64,000 nt of DNA from Urophycis tenuis (lineage: Eukaryota > Chordata > Actinopteri > Gadiformes > Phycidae): positions 310,001-374,000 of the forward strand of contig JAXIVH010000142.1 of NCBI GenBank assembly GCA_036785325.1. Reading direction: 5' to 3'. The number at the start of each line of letters is the position of its first letter. Position 1 is the stretch's first letter. The translations under genes and the position numbers were made by a program. Below, one piece after another: positions 45,172 through 58,133 of this stretch. The notes beneath the pieces were generated by a model. The model made no database searches and had not been told where the DNA came from. It was given only the letters and a program-made list of their open reading frames with translations.

Positions 45172-48100
45172 AAGTTGAAGGTATGTTTTTAGCTGCTGGG
45201 TAGACTTCAGTGAACCTGACGCAGTTTTGTCTGTGAGCAACCAAATTGCTCGGGGATGGGCTCATTTTAAGCGGGGAAATCTAAGGTTCCCAACGGCGTA
45301 TGGCAAGACTATATTGAGTCATGGGTCGTTGAAATACTAAGCTAATTAATTTCTGTTCTTTATTGAAAGATTGATCTTAATTGAAACGTTGAAGGTATGT
45401 TTTTAGCTGCTGGGTAGACTTCAGTCAACCTGACGCAGTTTTGTCTGTGAGCAAGCAGACTGCTCGCGGATGGGCTCATTTTAAGCGGGGAAATCTAAGC
45501 TTTCCAACGGCGTATGGCAAGACTATATTGACTCATTGGTCGTTGAAATACTAAGCTAATTAATTTGTGATCTGTAAGGAAAGACTGATGTTAATTGAAA
45601 CGTTGAAGGTATGTTTTTAGCTGCTGGGTAGACTTCAGTCAACCTGACACAGTTTTGTCTCTGAGCAACCAAATTGCTTGGGGATGGGCTCATTATAAGC
45701 GGGGAAATCTAAGCTTTTCAACGGCGTATGGCAAGACTATATTCACCAAAGGGCCTTTGAAATACTAAGCTAATTAATTTGTGTTCTGTAAGGAAAGATT
45801 GATGTTAATTGAAACGTTAAAGGTATGTTTTTAGCTGCTGGGTAGACTTCATTCAACCTGACGCAGTTTAGTCTGTGATCAACCAGACTGCTCGCGGATG
45901 GGCTCATTTTAAGCGGGGAAATCTAAGCTTTCCAACGGCCTATGGCAAGACTATATTGACTCATGGGTCATTGAAATACTAAGCTAATTAATTTGTGTTC
46001 TGTAAGGAAAGATTGATGTTAATTGAAACGTTGAAGGTATGTTTTTAGCTGCTGGGTAGACTTCAGTCAACCTGACGCAGTTTAGTCTGTGATCAACCAG
46101 ACTGTTCGCGGATGGGCTCATTTTAAGCGGGGAAATCTAAGCTTTCCAACGGCGTATGGAAAGACTATATTGACTCATGGGTCGTTGAAATACTAAGCTA
46201 ATTAATTTGTGTTCTGTAAGGAAAGATTGATGTTAATTGAAACGTTGAAGGTATGTCTTTAGCTGCTGTGTAGACTTCAGTCAACCTGACGCAGATTTGT
46301 CTGTGAGCAACCAAATTGCTCGGGGATGGGCTCATTATAAGCGGGGAAATCTAAGCTTTCCAACGGCGTATGGCAAGACTATATTCACCAAAGGGCCGTT
46401 GAAATACTAAGCTAATTAATTTGTGTTCTGTAAGGAAAGATTGATGTTAATTGAAACGTTAAAGGTATGTTTTTAGCTGCTGGGTAGACTTCATTCAACC
46501 TGACGCAGTTTAGTCTGTGATCAACCAGACTGCTCGCGGATGGGCTCATTTTAAGCGGGGAAATCTAAGCTTTCCAACGGCGTATGGCAAGACTATATTG
46601 ACTCATGGGTCGTTGAAATACTAAGCTAATTAATTTGTGTTCTGTAAGGAAAGATTGATGTTAATTGAAACGTTGAAGGTATGTTTTTAGCTGCTGGGTA
46701 GACTTCACTCAACCTGACACAGTTTTGTCTGTGAGCAACCAAATTGCTCGGGGATGGGCTCATTATAAGCGGGGAAATCTAAGCTTTCCAACGGCGTATG
46801 GCAAGACTATATTCACCAAAGGGTCGTTGAAATACTAAGCTAATTAATTTGTGTTCTGTAAGGAAAGATTGATGTTAATTGAAACGTTGAAGGTATGTTT
46901 TTAGCTGCTGGGTAGATTTCAGTCAACCTGACGCAGTTTAGTCTGTGATCAACCAGACTGCTGGCGGATGGGCTCATTTTAAGCAGGGAAATCTAAGCTT
47001 TTCAACGGCGTATGGTAAGACTATATTCACCAAAGGGCCGTTGAAATACTAAGCTAATTAATTTGTGTTCTGTAAGGAAAGATTGATGTTAATTGAAACG
47101 TTAAAGGTATGTTTTTGGCTGCTGGGTAGACTTCATTCAACCTGACGCAGTTTAGTCTGTGATCAACCAGACTGCTCGCGGATGGGCTCATTTTAAGCGG
47201 GGAAATCTAAGCTTTCCAACGGCGTATGGCAAGACTATATTGACTCATGGGTCGTTGAAATACTAAGCTAATTAATTTGTGTTCTGTAAGGAAAGATTGA
47301 TGTTAATTGAAACGTTGAAGGTATGTTTTTAGCTGCTGGGTAGACTTCAGTCAACCTGACGCAGTTTAGTCTGTGAGCAACCAAATTGCTCGGGGATGGG
47401 CTCATTATAAGCGGGGAAATCTAAGCTTTCCAACGGCGTATGGCAAGACTATATTCACCAAAGGGTCGTTGAAATACTAAGCTAATTAATTTGTGTTCTG
47501 TAAGGAAAGATTGATGTTAATTGAAACGTTGAAGGTATGTTTTTAGCTGCTGGGTAGACTTCAGTCAACCTGACGCAGTTTAGTCTGTGATCAACCAGAC
47601 TGCTCGCGGATGGGCTCATTTTAAGCGGGGAAATCTAAGCTTTCCAACGGCGTATGGCAAGACTATATCGACTCATGGGTCGTTGAAATACTAAGCTAAT
47701 TAATTTGTGTTCTGTAAGGAAAGATTGATGTTAATTGAAACGTTGAAGGTATGTTTTTAGCTGCTGGGTAGATTTCAGTCAACCTGACGCAGTTTAGTCT
47801 GTGATCAACCAGACTGCTGGCGGATGGGCTCATTATAAGCGGGGAAATCTAAGCTTTTCAACGGCGTATGGTAAGACTATATTCACCAAAGGGCCGTTGA
47901 AATACTAAGCTAATTAATTTGTGTTCTGTAAGGAAAGATTGATGTTAATTGAAACGTTAAAGGTATGTTTTTAGCTGCTGGGTAGACTTCATTCAACCTG
48001 ACGCAGTTTAGTCTGTGATCAACCAGACTGCTCGCGGATGGGCTCATTTTAAGCGGGGAAATCTAAGCTTTCCAACGGCCTATGGCAAGACTATATTGAC

Positions 48101-51100
48101 TCATGGGTCATTGAAATACTAAGCTAATTAATTTGTGTTCTGTAAGGAAAGATTGATGTTAATTGAAACGTTGAAGGTATGTTTTTAGCTGCTGGGTAGA
48201 CTTCAGTCAACCTGACGCAGTTTAGTCTGTGATCAACCAGACTGTTCGCGGATGGGCTCATTTTAAGCGGGGAAATCTAAGCTTTCCAACGGCGTATGGA
48301 AAGACTATATTGACTCATGGGTCGTTGAAATACTAAGCTAATTAATTTGTGTTCTGTAAGGAAAGATTGATGTTAATTGAAACGTTGAAGGTATGTCTTT
48401 AGCTGCTGTGTAGACTTCAGTCAACCTGACGCAGATTTGTCTGTGAGCAACCAAATTGCTCGGGGATGGGCTCATTATAAGCGGGGAAATCTAAGCTTTC
48501 CAACGGCGTATGGCAAGACTATATTCACCAAAGGGCCGTTGAAATACTAAGCTAATTAATTTGTGTTCTGTAAGGAAAGATTGATGTTAATTGAAACGTT
48601 AAAGGTATGTTTTTAGCTGCTGGGTAGACTTCATTCAACCTGACGCAGTTTAGTCTGTGATCAACCAGACTGCTCGCGGATGGGCTCATTTTAAGCGGGG
48701 AAATCTAAGCTTTCCAACGGCGTATGGCAAGACTATATTGACTCATGGGTCGTTGAAATACTAAGCTAATTAATTTGTGTTCTGTAAGGAAAGATTGATG
48801 TTAATTGAAACGTTGAAGGTATGTTTTTAGCTGCTGGGTAGACTTCACTCAACCTGACACAGTTTTGTCTGTGAGCAACCAAATTGCTCGGGGATGGGCT
48901 CATTATAAGCGGGGAAATCTAAGCTTTCCAACGGCGTATGGCAAGACTATATTCACCAAAGGGTCGTTGAAATACTAAGCTAATTAATTTGTGTTCTGTA
49001 AGGAAAGATTGATGTTAATTGAAACGTTGAAGGTATGTTTTTAGCTGCTGGGTAGATTTCAGTCAACCTGACGCAGTTTAGTCTGTGATCAACCAGACTG
49101 CTGGCGGATGGGCTCATTTTAAGCAGGGAAATCTAAGCTTTTCAACGGCGTATGGTAAGACTATATTCACCAAAGGGCCGTTGAAATACTAAGCTAATTA
49201 ATTTGTGTTCTGTAAGGAAAGATTGATGTTAATTGAAACGTTAAAGGTATGTTTTTGGCTGCTGGGTAGACTTCATTCAACCTGACGCAGTTTAGTCTGT
49301 GATCAACCAGACTGCTCGCGGATGGGCTCATTTTAAGCGGGGAAATCTAAGCTTTCCAACGGCGTATGGCAAGACTATATTGACTCATGGGTCGTTGAAA
49401 TACTAAGCTAATTAATTTGTGTTCTGTAAGGAAAGATTGATGTTAATTGAAACGTTGAAGGTATGTTTTTAGCTGCTGGGTAGACTTCAGTCAACCTGAC
49501 GCAGTTTAGTCTGTGAGCAACCAAATTGCTCGGGGATGGGCTCATTATAAGCGGGGAAATCTAAGCTTTCCAACGGCGTATGGCAAGACTATATTCACCA
49601 AAGGGTCGTTGAAATACTAAGCTAATTAATTTGTGTTCTGTAAGGAAAGATTGATGTTAATTGAAACGTTGAAGGTATGTTTTTAGCTGCTGGGTAGACT
49701 TCAGTCAACCTGACGCAGTTTAGTCTGTGATCAACCAGACTGCTCGCGGATGGGCTCATTTTAAGCGGGGAAATCTAAGCTTTCCAACGGCGTATGGCAA
49801 GACTATATCGACTCATGGGTCGTTGAAATACTAAGCTAATTAATTTGTGTTCTGTAAGGAAAGATTGATGTTAATTGAAACGTTGAAGGTATGTCTTTAG
49901 CTGCTGTGTAGACTTCAGTCAACCTGATGCAGATTTGTCTGTGAGCAACCAAATTGCTCGGGGATGGGCTCATTATAAGCGGGGAAATCTACGCTTTCCA
50001 ACGGCGTATGGCAAGACTATATTCACCAAAGGGCCGTTGAAATACTAAGCTAATTAATTTGTGTTCTGTAAGGAAAGATTGATGTTAATTGAAACGTTAA
50101 AGGTATGTTTTTAGCTGCTGGGTAGACTTCATTCAACCTGACGCAGTTTAGTCTGTGATCAACCAGACTGCTCGCGGATGGGCTCATTTTAAGCGGGGAA
50201 ATCTAAGCTTTCCAACGGCGTATGGCAAGACTATATTGACTCATGGGTCGTTGAAATACTAAGCTAATTAATTTGTGTTCTGTAAGGAAAGATTGATGTT
50301 AATTGAAACGTTGAAGGTATGTTTTTAGCTGCTGGGTAGACTTCACTCAACCTGACACAGTTTTGTCTGTGAGCAACCAAATTGCTCGGGGATGGGCTCA
50401 TTATAAGCGGGGAAATCTAAGCTTTCCAACGGCGTATGGCAAGACTATATTCACCAAAGGGTCGTTGAAATACTAAGCTAATTAATTTGTGTTCTGTAAG
50501 GAAAGATTGATGTTAATTGAAACGTTGAAGGTATGTTTTTAGCTGCTGGGTAGATTTCAGTCAACCTGACGCAGTTTAGTCTGTGATCAACCAGACTGCT
50601 GGCGGATGGGCTCATTTTAAGCAGGGAAATCTAAGCTTTTCAACGGCGTATGGTAAGACTATATTCACCAAAGGGCCGTTGAAATACTAAGCTAATTAAT
50701 TTGTGTTCTGTAAGGAAAGATTGATGTTAATTGAAACGTTAAAGGTATGTTTTTGGCTGCTGGGTAGACTTCATTCAACCTGACGCAGTTTAGTCTGTGA
50801 TCAACCAGACTGCTCGCGGATGGGCTCATTTTAAGCGGGGAAATCTAAGCTTTCCAACGGCGTATGGCAAGACTATATTGACTCATGGGTCGTTGAAATA
50901 CTAAGCTAATTAATTTGTGTTCTGTAAGGAAAGATTGATGTTAATTGAAACGTTGAAGGTATGTTTTTAGCTGCTGGGTAGACTTCAGTCAACCTGACGC
51001 AGTTTAGTCTGTGAGCAACCAAATTGCTCGGGGATGGGCTCATTATAAGCGGGGAAATCTAAGCTTTCCAACGGCGTATGGCAAGACTATATTCACCAAA

Positions 51101-54100
51101 GGGTCGTTGAAATACTAAGCTAATTAATTTGTGTTCTGTAAGGAAAGATTGATGTTAATTGAAACGTTGAAGGTATGTTTTTAGCTGCTGGGTAGACTTC
51201 AGTCAACCTGACGCAGTTTAGTCTGTGATCAACCAGACTGCTCGCGGATGGGCTCATTTTAAGCGGGGAAATCTAAGCTTTCCAACGGCGTATGGCAAGA
51301 CTATATCGACTCATGGGTCGTTGAAATACTAAGCTAATTAATTTGTGTTCTGTAAGGAAAGATTGATGTTAATTGAAACGTTGAAGGTATGTTTTTAGCT
51401 GCTGGGTAGATTTCAGTCAACCTGACGCAGTTTAGTCTGTGATCAACAAGACTGCTGGCGGATGGGCTCATTTTAAGCAGGGAAATCTAAGCTTTTCAAC
51501 GGCGTATGGTAAGACTATATTCACCAAAGGGCCGTTGAAATACTAAGCTAATTAATTTGTGTTCTGTAAGGAAAGATTGATGTTAATTGAAACGTTAAAG
51601 GTATGTTTTTGGCTGCTGGGTAGACTTCATTCAACCTGACGCAGTTTAGTCTGTGATCAACCAGACTGCTCGCGGATGGGCTCATTTTAAGCGGGGAAAT
51701 CTAAGCTTTCCAACGGCGTATGGCAAGACTATATTGACTCATGGGTCGTTGAAATACTAAGCTAATTAATTTGTGTTCTGTAAGGAAAGATTGATGTTAA
51801 TTGAAACGTTGAAGGTATGTTTTTAGCTGCTGGGTAGACTTCAGTCAACCTGACGCAGTTTAGTCTGTGAGCAACCAAATTGCTCGGGGATGGGCTCATT
51901 ATAAGCGGGGAAATCTAAGCTTTCCAACGGCGTATGGTAAGACTATATTCACCAAAGGGCCGTTGAAATACTAAGCTAATTAATTTGTGTTCTGTAAGGA
52001 AAGATTGATGTTAATTGAAACGTTAAAGGTATGTTTTTGGCTGCTGGGTAGACTTCATTCAACCTGACGCAGTTTAGTCTGTGATCAACCAGACTGCTCG
52101 CGGATGGGCTCATTTTAAGCGGGGAAATCTAAGCTTTCCAACGGCGTATGGCAAGACTATATTGACTCATGGGTCGTTGAAATACTAAGCTAATTAATTT
52201 GTGTTCTGTAAGGAAAGATTGATGTTAATTGAAACGTTGAAGGTATGTTTTTAGCTGCTGGGTAGACTTCAGTCAACCTGACGCAGTTTAGTCTGTGAGC
52301 AACCAAATTGCTCGGGGATGGGCTCATTATAAGCGGGGAAATCTAAGCTTTCCAACGGCGTATGGCAAGACTATATTCACCAAAGGGTCGTTGAAATACT
52401 AAGCTAATTAATTTGTGTTCTGTAAGGAAAGATTGATGTTAATTGAAACGTTGAAGGTATGTTTTTAGCTGCTGGGTAGACTTCAGTCAACCTGACGCAG
52501 TTTAGTCTGTGATCAACCAGACTGCTCGCGGATGGGCTCATTTTAAGCGGGGAAATCTAAGCTTTCCAACGGCGTATGGCAAGACTATATCGACTCATGG
52601 GTCGTTGAAATACTAAGCTAATTAATTTGTGTTCTGTAAGGAAAGATTGATGTTAATTGAAACGTTGAAGGTATGTTTTTAGCTGCTGGGTAGATTTCAG
52701 TCAACCTGACGCAGTTTAGTCTGTGATCAACCAGACTGCTGGCGGATGGGCTCATTTTAAGCAGGGAAATCTAAGCTTTTCAACGGCGTATGGTAAGACT
52801 ATATTCACCAAAGGGCCGTTGAAATACTAAGCTAATTAATTTGTGTTCTGTAAGGAAAGATTGATGTTAATTGAAACGTTAAAGGTATGTTTTTGGCTGC
52901 TGGGTAGACTTCATTCAACCTGACGCAGTTTAGTCTGTGATCAACCAGACTGCTCGCGGATGGGCTCATTTTAAGCGGGGAAATCTAAGCTTTCCAACGG
53001 CGTATGGCAAGACTATATTGACTCATGGGTCGTTGAAATACTAAGCTAATTAATTTGTGTTCTGTAAGGAAAGATTGATGTTAATTGAAACGTTGAAGGT
53101 ATGTTTTTAGCTGCTGGGTAGACTTCAGTCAACCTGACGCAGTTTAGTCTGTGAGCAACCAAATTGCTCGGGGATGGGCTCATTATAAGCGGGGAAATCT
53201 AAGCTTTCCAACGGCGTATGGCAAGACTATATTCACCAAAGGGTCGTTGAAATACTAAGCTAATTAATTTGTGTTCTGTAAGGAAAGATTGATGTTAATT
53301 GAAACGTTGAAGGTATGTTTTTAGCTGCTGGGTAGACTTCAGTCAACCTGACGCAGTTTAGTCTGTGATCAACCAGACTGCTCGCGGATGGGCTCATTTT
53401 AAGCGGGGAAATCTAAGCTTTCCAACGGCGTATGGCAAGACTATATCGACTCATGGGTCGTTGAAATACTAAGCTAATTAATTTGTGTTCTGTAAGGAAA
53501 GATTGATGTTAATTGAAACGTTGAAGGTATGTTTTTAGCTGCTGGGTAGACTTCAGTCAACCTGACGCAGTTTAGTCTGTGATCAACCAGACTGCTCGCG
53601 GATGGGCTCATTTTAAGCGGGGAAATCTAAGCTTTCCAACGGCGTATGGCAAGACTATATTGACTCATGGGTCGTTGAAATACTAAGCTAATTAATTTGT
53701 GTTCTGTAAGGAAAGATTGATGTTAATTGAAACGTTGAAGGTATGTTTTTGGCTGCTGGGTAGACTTCATTCAACCTGACGCAGTTTAGTCTGTGATCAA
53801 CCAGACTGCTCGCGGATGGGCTCATTTTAAGCGGGGAAATCTAAGCTTTCCAACGGCGTATGGCAAGACTATATTGACTCATGGGTCGTTGAAATACTAA
53901 GCTAATTAATTTGTGTTCTGTAAGGAAAGATTGATGTTAATTGAAACGTTGAAGGTATGTTTTTAGCTGCTGGGTAGACTTCAGTCAACCTGACGCAGTT
54001 TAGTCTGTGATCAACCAGACTGCTCGCGGATGGGCTCATTTTAAGCGGGGAAATCTAAGCTTTCCAACGGCGTATGGCAAGACTATATTCACTAAAGGGT

Positions 54101-54349
54101 CGTTGAAATACTAAGCTAATTCATTTGTGTTCTGTAAGGAAAGATTGATGTTAATTGAAACGTTGAAGGTATGTCTTTAGCTGCTGTGTAGACTTCAGTC
54201 AACCTGACGCAGATTTGTCTGTGAGCAACCAAATTGCTCGGAGATTGGCTAATTTTAAACGGGGAAATCTAAGCTTTCCAACGACGTATGGCATGACTAT
54301 ATTTGCCCATGGGTCGTCGAAATAATAAGCTGATTCATGTGTGTTCTGT
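45172..54349 (+). repeat. Satellite block B18, 43 monomers with nested higher-order repeats
   Basis: 9,178 bp, 42 x 214 + 190, without a cassette, the longest pure satellite run here. TTTTTGGCTGCTGGG monomers (start of GTTTTTGG) fall at 47,111, 49,251, 50,749, 51,605, 52,033, 52,889 and 53,745. The intervals are 10, 7, 4, 2, 4 and 4 monomers. The 10-monomer unit is confirmed by the paired CAACGGCCTATGG and TCATGGGTCATTG variants at about 45,935/45,961 and 48,075/48,101. I see no gene. Confidence 0.93.
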
Positions 54350-55050
54350 TGGCTGTGGAAAGAAAATAGCACACAAGTCATACCAAGTCACCTTTATTTT
54401 TCAGTGATAAACATTAATAAATAAACAGTATGGACATTGTATAAACAGTTGTATAAAAAGTGTAAACGGTATGAACAGTGTTCTTATAAAAGATATCAAT
54501 ATCAATACTGATCACGTGTGTATTTTATATTTCCAGGTTATTTGTTGATGAGCCAGAGCCTGTGACTCCCACCAACCGGCCCGTTCAGCCCACTGCGTTG
54601 TCGTCCTCCACCCGGCCGAAGCCTCCTGCGCCCACCCGCCTCCAGCCGAGGCCTCCTGCTGCGTCAGCCTGTGGCCCGCCCGCCCCCTGTGTCGGCAGCA
54701 CCCATACCGCTGGTCCTCCCCGCACAGCCACAGGCCCCCTCCGTCCTGCTTCGTGGGCCATCCTGCAGCTGTCTCTGCAGTCATCGTGTGTCAAAACCAT
54801 TCAAACTTGTATATGGTAACATTTCAAAATGACACCAGCATAAATGAGGACCTTGCAATAGGTTGTGTGTTACATGACCCCCCTGGCATACAGCTGTATG
54901 TCTCTGTGAAGGTGGTTGTGAAGAACTGCATCCGGCTGAACAAGTACAAGTGCCGGTGAGGCAGCAACTCTCTCGAGGGGTTGCACGCCCACCTGGTTAA
55001 CGCCATCCCTTCACAGCGATGTGGGATAATGCCGTTCCAAGTAAGTGATT

Positions 55051-55099
<49 letters not shown>

Positions 55100-55345
55100 G
55101 CATATATACACACACACACACGCATATATACACACACATATATATATATACTTAAACATAGCTGACCCTTTTTTTCCCCCTTCTCGGGGATTATGCTCCC
55201 AGTTTTGATCTCGGACGTCTGGTCACTTATAGCATACAATAATATTCTATTACTGTTAAGCCAACTATGAATAATAAAACAGGCCAAAACATGTGTCCTT
55301 TATCATAGCTACACGTGTTACAAGTGTATCATAGCTACACGTGTT
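54350..55345 (+). repeat. Composite cassette c19, left part
   Basis: Microsatellite 55,055-55,150 (96 bp). The downstream arm is interrupted by a SINE at 55,346. A 19-bp piece (TATCATAGCTACACGTGTT) is present twice just before it, at 55,301-55,319 and 55,327-55,345, where other cassettes have it once. Confidence 0.9.
54537..55040 (+). pseudogene. Exon-like copy c19, nonsense-mutated
   Basis: TGA at 54,957-54,959, H variant. Private GGGATAATGCC near the donor. Confidence 0.6.
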
Positions 55346-55643
55346 GGCCGGGGCAGCCGGCCTACTGGTTAGGGCTTTGGATTTGTAACCGGAGGGTCGC
55401 CGGTTCGAACCCCGACCAGTGCGCATGGCTGAAGTGCCCTTGAGCAAGGCACCTAACCCCTCACTGCTCCCCGAGCGCCGCCGCTGTTGCAGGCAGCTCA
55501 CTGCATCGGGTTTAAGTGTGTGCTTCACCTCACTGTGTGCTTCACCATCACTGTGTTCTGAGTGTGTCACTAATTCACGATTGGGTTAAATGCAGAAGAC
55601 CAAATTTCCCTCACGGGATCAAATCAGTAATTCTTCTTCTTCT
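55346..55643 (+). mobile_element. tRNA-derived SINE
   Basis: About 298 bp. The tRNA-like head has an A-box-like CTACTGGTTAGGG (about 55,363-55,375) and a clear B box GGTTCGAACC (55,402-55,411). The body, CTGAAGTGCCCTTGAGCAAGG ... CACCTAACCCC ... GGGTTAAATGCAGA, is of a type I know from fish SINEs. The 3' end is ATTCTTCTTCTTC. Transcribed by RNA polymerase III and mobilised by a partner LINE; no coding capacity. Cassette sequence resumes at ACAAAAAAAACGCG, so the only conventional duplication visible is ACAA. Confidence 0.8.
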
Positions 55644-55666
55644 ACAAAAAAAACGCGTGAATTGAA
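55644..55666 (+). repeat. Cassette c19, right remnant
   Basis: ACAAAAAAAACGCGTGAATTGAA completes the c19 arm after the SINE and leads to the next satellite block. Confidence 0.85.
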
Positions 55667-57140
55667 AAGTTGAAGGTATGTTTTTAGCTGCTGGGTAGAC
55701 TTCAGTCAACCTGACGCAGTTTTGTCTGTGAGCAACCAAATTGCTCGGGGATGGGCTCATTTTAAGCGGGGAAATCTAAGGTTCCCAACGGCGTATGGCA
55801 AGACTATATTGAGTCATGGGTCGTTGAAATACTAAGCTAATTAATTTCTGTTCTTTATTGAAAGATTGATCTTAATTGAAACGTTGAAGGTATGTTTTTA
55901 GCTGCTGGGTAGACTTCAGTCAACCTGACGCAGTTTTGTCTGTGAGCAAGCAGACTGCTCGCGGATGGTCTCATTTTAAGCGGGGAAATCTAAGCTTTCC
56001 AACGGCGTATGGCAAGACTATATTGACTCATTGGTCGTTGAAATACTAAGCTAATTAATTTGTGTTCTGTAAGGAAAGATTGATGTTAATTGAAACGTTG
56101 AAGGTATGTTTTTAGCTGCTGGGTAGACTTCAGTCAACCTGACGCAGTTTAGTCTGTGATCAACCAGACTGCTCGCGGATGGGCTCATTTTAAGCGGGGA
56201 AATCTAAGCTTTCCAACGGCGTATGGCAAGACTATATCGACTCATGGGTCGTTGAAATACTAAGCTAATTAATTTGTGTTCTGTAAGGAAAGATTGATGT
56301 TAATTGAAACGTTGAAGGTATGTTTTTAGCTGCTGGGTAGACTTCAGTCAACCTGACGCAGTTTAGTCTGTGATCAACCAGACTGCTCGCGGATGGGCTC
56401 ATTTTAAGCGGGGAAATCTAAGCTTTCCAACGGCGTATGGCAAGACTATATTGACTCATGGGTCGTTGAAATACTAAGCTAATTAATTTGTGTTCTGTAA
56501 GGAAAGATTGATGTTAATTGAAACGTTGAAGGTATGTTTTTGGCTGCTGGGTAGACTTCATTCAACCTGACGCAGTTTAGTCTGTGATCAACCAGACTGC
56601 TCGCGGATGGGCTCATTTTAAGCGGGGAAATCTAAGCTTTCCAACGGCGTATGGCAAGACTATATTGACTCATGGGTCGTTGAAATACTAAGCTAATTAA
56701 TTTGTGTTCTGTAAGGAAAGATTGATGTTAATTGAAACGTTGAAGGTATGTTTTTAGCTGCTGGGTAGACTTCAGTCAACCTGACGCAGTTTAGTCTGTG
56801 ATCAACCAGACTGCTCGCGGATGGGCTCATTTTAAGCGGGGAAATCTAAGCTTTCCAACGGCGTATGGCAAGACTATATTCACTAAAGGGTCGTTGAAAT
56901 ACTAAGCTAATTCATTTGTGTTCTGTAAGGAAAGATTGATGTTAATTGAAACGTTGAAGGTATGTCTTTAGCTGCTGTGTAGACTTCAGTCAACCTGACG
57001 CAGATTTGTCTGTGAGCAACCAAATTGCTCGGAGATTGGCTAATTTTAAACGGGGAAATCTAAGCTTTCCAACGACGTATGGCATGACTATATTTGCCCA
57101 TGGGTCGTCGAAATAATAAGCTGATTCATGTGTGTTCTGT
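55667..57140 (+). repeat. Satellite block B19, 7 monomers
   Basis: 1,474 bp. Terminal monomer has GGAGATTGGCTAATTTTAAACGG, the same two changes as the terminal monomer before c19 (about 54,241). So c19 and c20, with their upstream DNA, are recent duplicates. Confidence 0.95.
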
Positions 57141-58133
57141 TGGCTGTGGAAAGAAAATAGCACACAAGTCATACCAAGTCACCTTTATTTTTCAGTGATA
57201 AACATTAATAAATAAACAGTATGGACATTGTATAAACAGTTGTATAAAAAGTGTAAACGGTATGAACAGTGTTCTTATAAAAGATATCAATATCAATACT
57301 GATCACGTGTGTATTTTATATTTCCAGGTTATTTGTTGATGAGCCAGAGCCTGTGACTCCCACCAACCGGCCCGTTCAGCCCACTGCGTTGTCGTCCTCC
57401 ACCCGGCCGAAGCCTCCTGCGCCAACCCGCCTCCAGCCGAGGCCTCCTGCTGCGTCAGCCTGTGGCCCGCCCGCCCCCTGTGTCGGCAGCACCCATACCG
57501 CTGGTCCTCCCCGCACAGCCACAGGCCCCCTCCGTCCTGCTTCGTGGGCCATCCTGCAGCTGTCTCTGCAGTCATCGTGTGTCAAAACCATTCAAACTTG
57601 TATATGGTAACATTTCAAAATGACACCAGCATAAATGAGGACCTTGCAATAGGTTGTGTGTTACATGACCCCCCTGGCATACAGCTGTATGTCTCTGTGA
57701 AGGTGGTTGTGAAGAACTGCATCCGGCTGAACAAGTACAAGTGCCGGTGAGGCAGCAACTCTCTCGAGGGGTTGCACGCCCACCTGGTTAACGCCATCCC
57801 TTCACAGCGATGTGGGATCATGCCGTTCCAAGTAAGTGATTAAAACACACACACACACACACACACGCGCATATATACACACACACACACGCATATATAC
57901 ACACACACACACGCATATATACACACACATATATATATATACTTAAACATAGCTGACCCTTTTTTTCCCCCTTCTCGGGGATTATGCTCCCAGTTTTGAT
58001 CTCGGACGTCTGGTCACTTATAGCATATAATAATATTCTATTACTGTTAAGCCAACTATGAATAATAAAACAGGCCAAAACATGTGTCCTTTATCATAGC
58101 TACACGTATTACAAAAAAAACGTGTGAATTGAA
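57141..58133 (+). repeat. Composite cassette c20
   Basis: Microsatellite 57,846-57,941 (96 bp) has an internal duplication of the CACGCATATATACACACACA unit. Arm AACGTGTGAATTG as in c6, c15 and c16. Confidence 0.9.
57328..57831 (+). pseudogene. Exon-like copy c20, nonsense-mutated
   Basis: TGA at 57,748-57,750, H variant. Private GCGCCAACCCGC change in the proline-rich part. Confidence 0.6.

Noticed and set aside
55350..55420. Functional tRNA gene
   Set aside because: The B box is good, but the 5' half does not fold into a convincing tRNA and the sequence continues into a SINE body and 3' tail.
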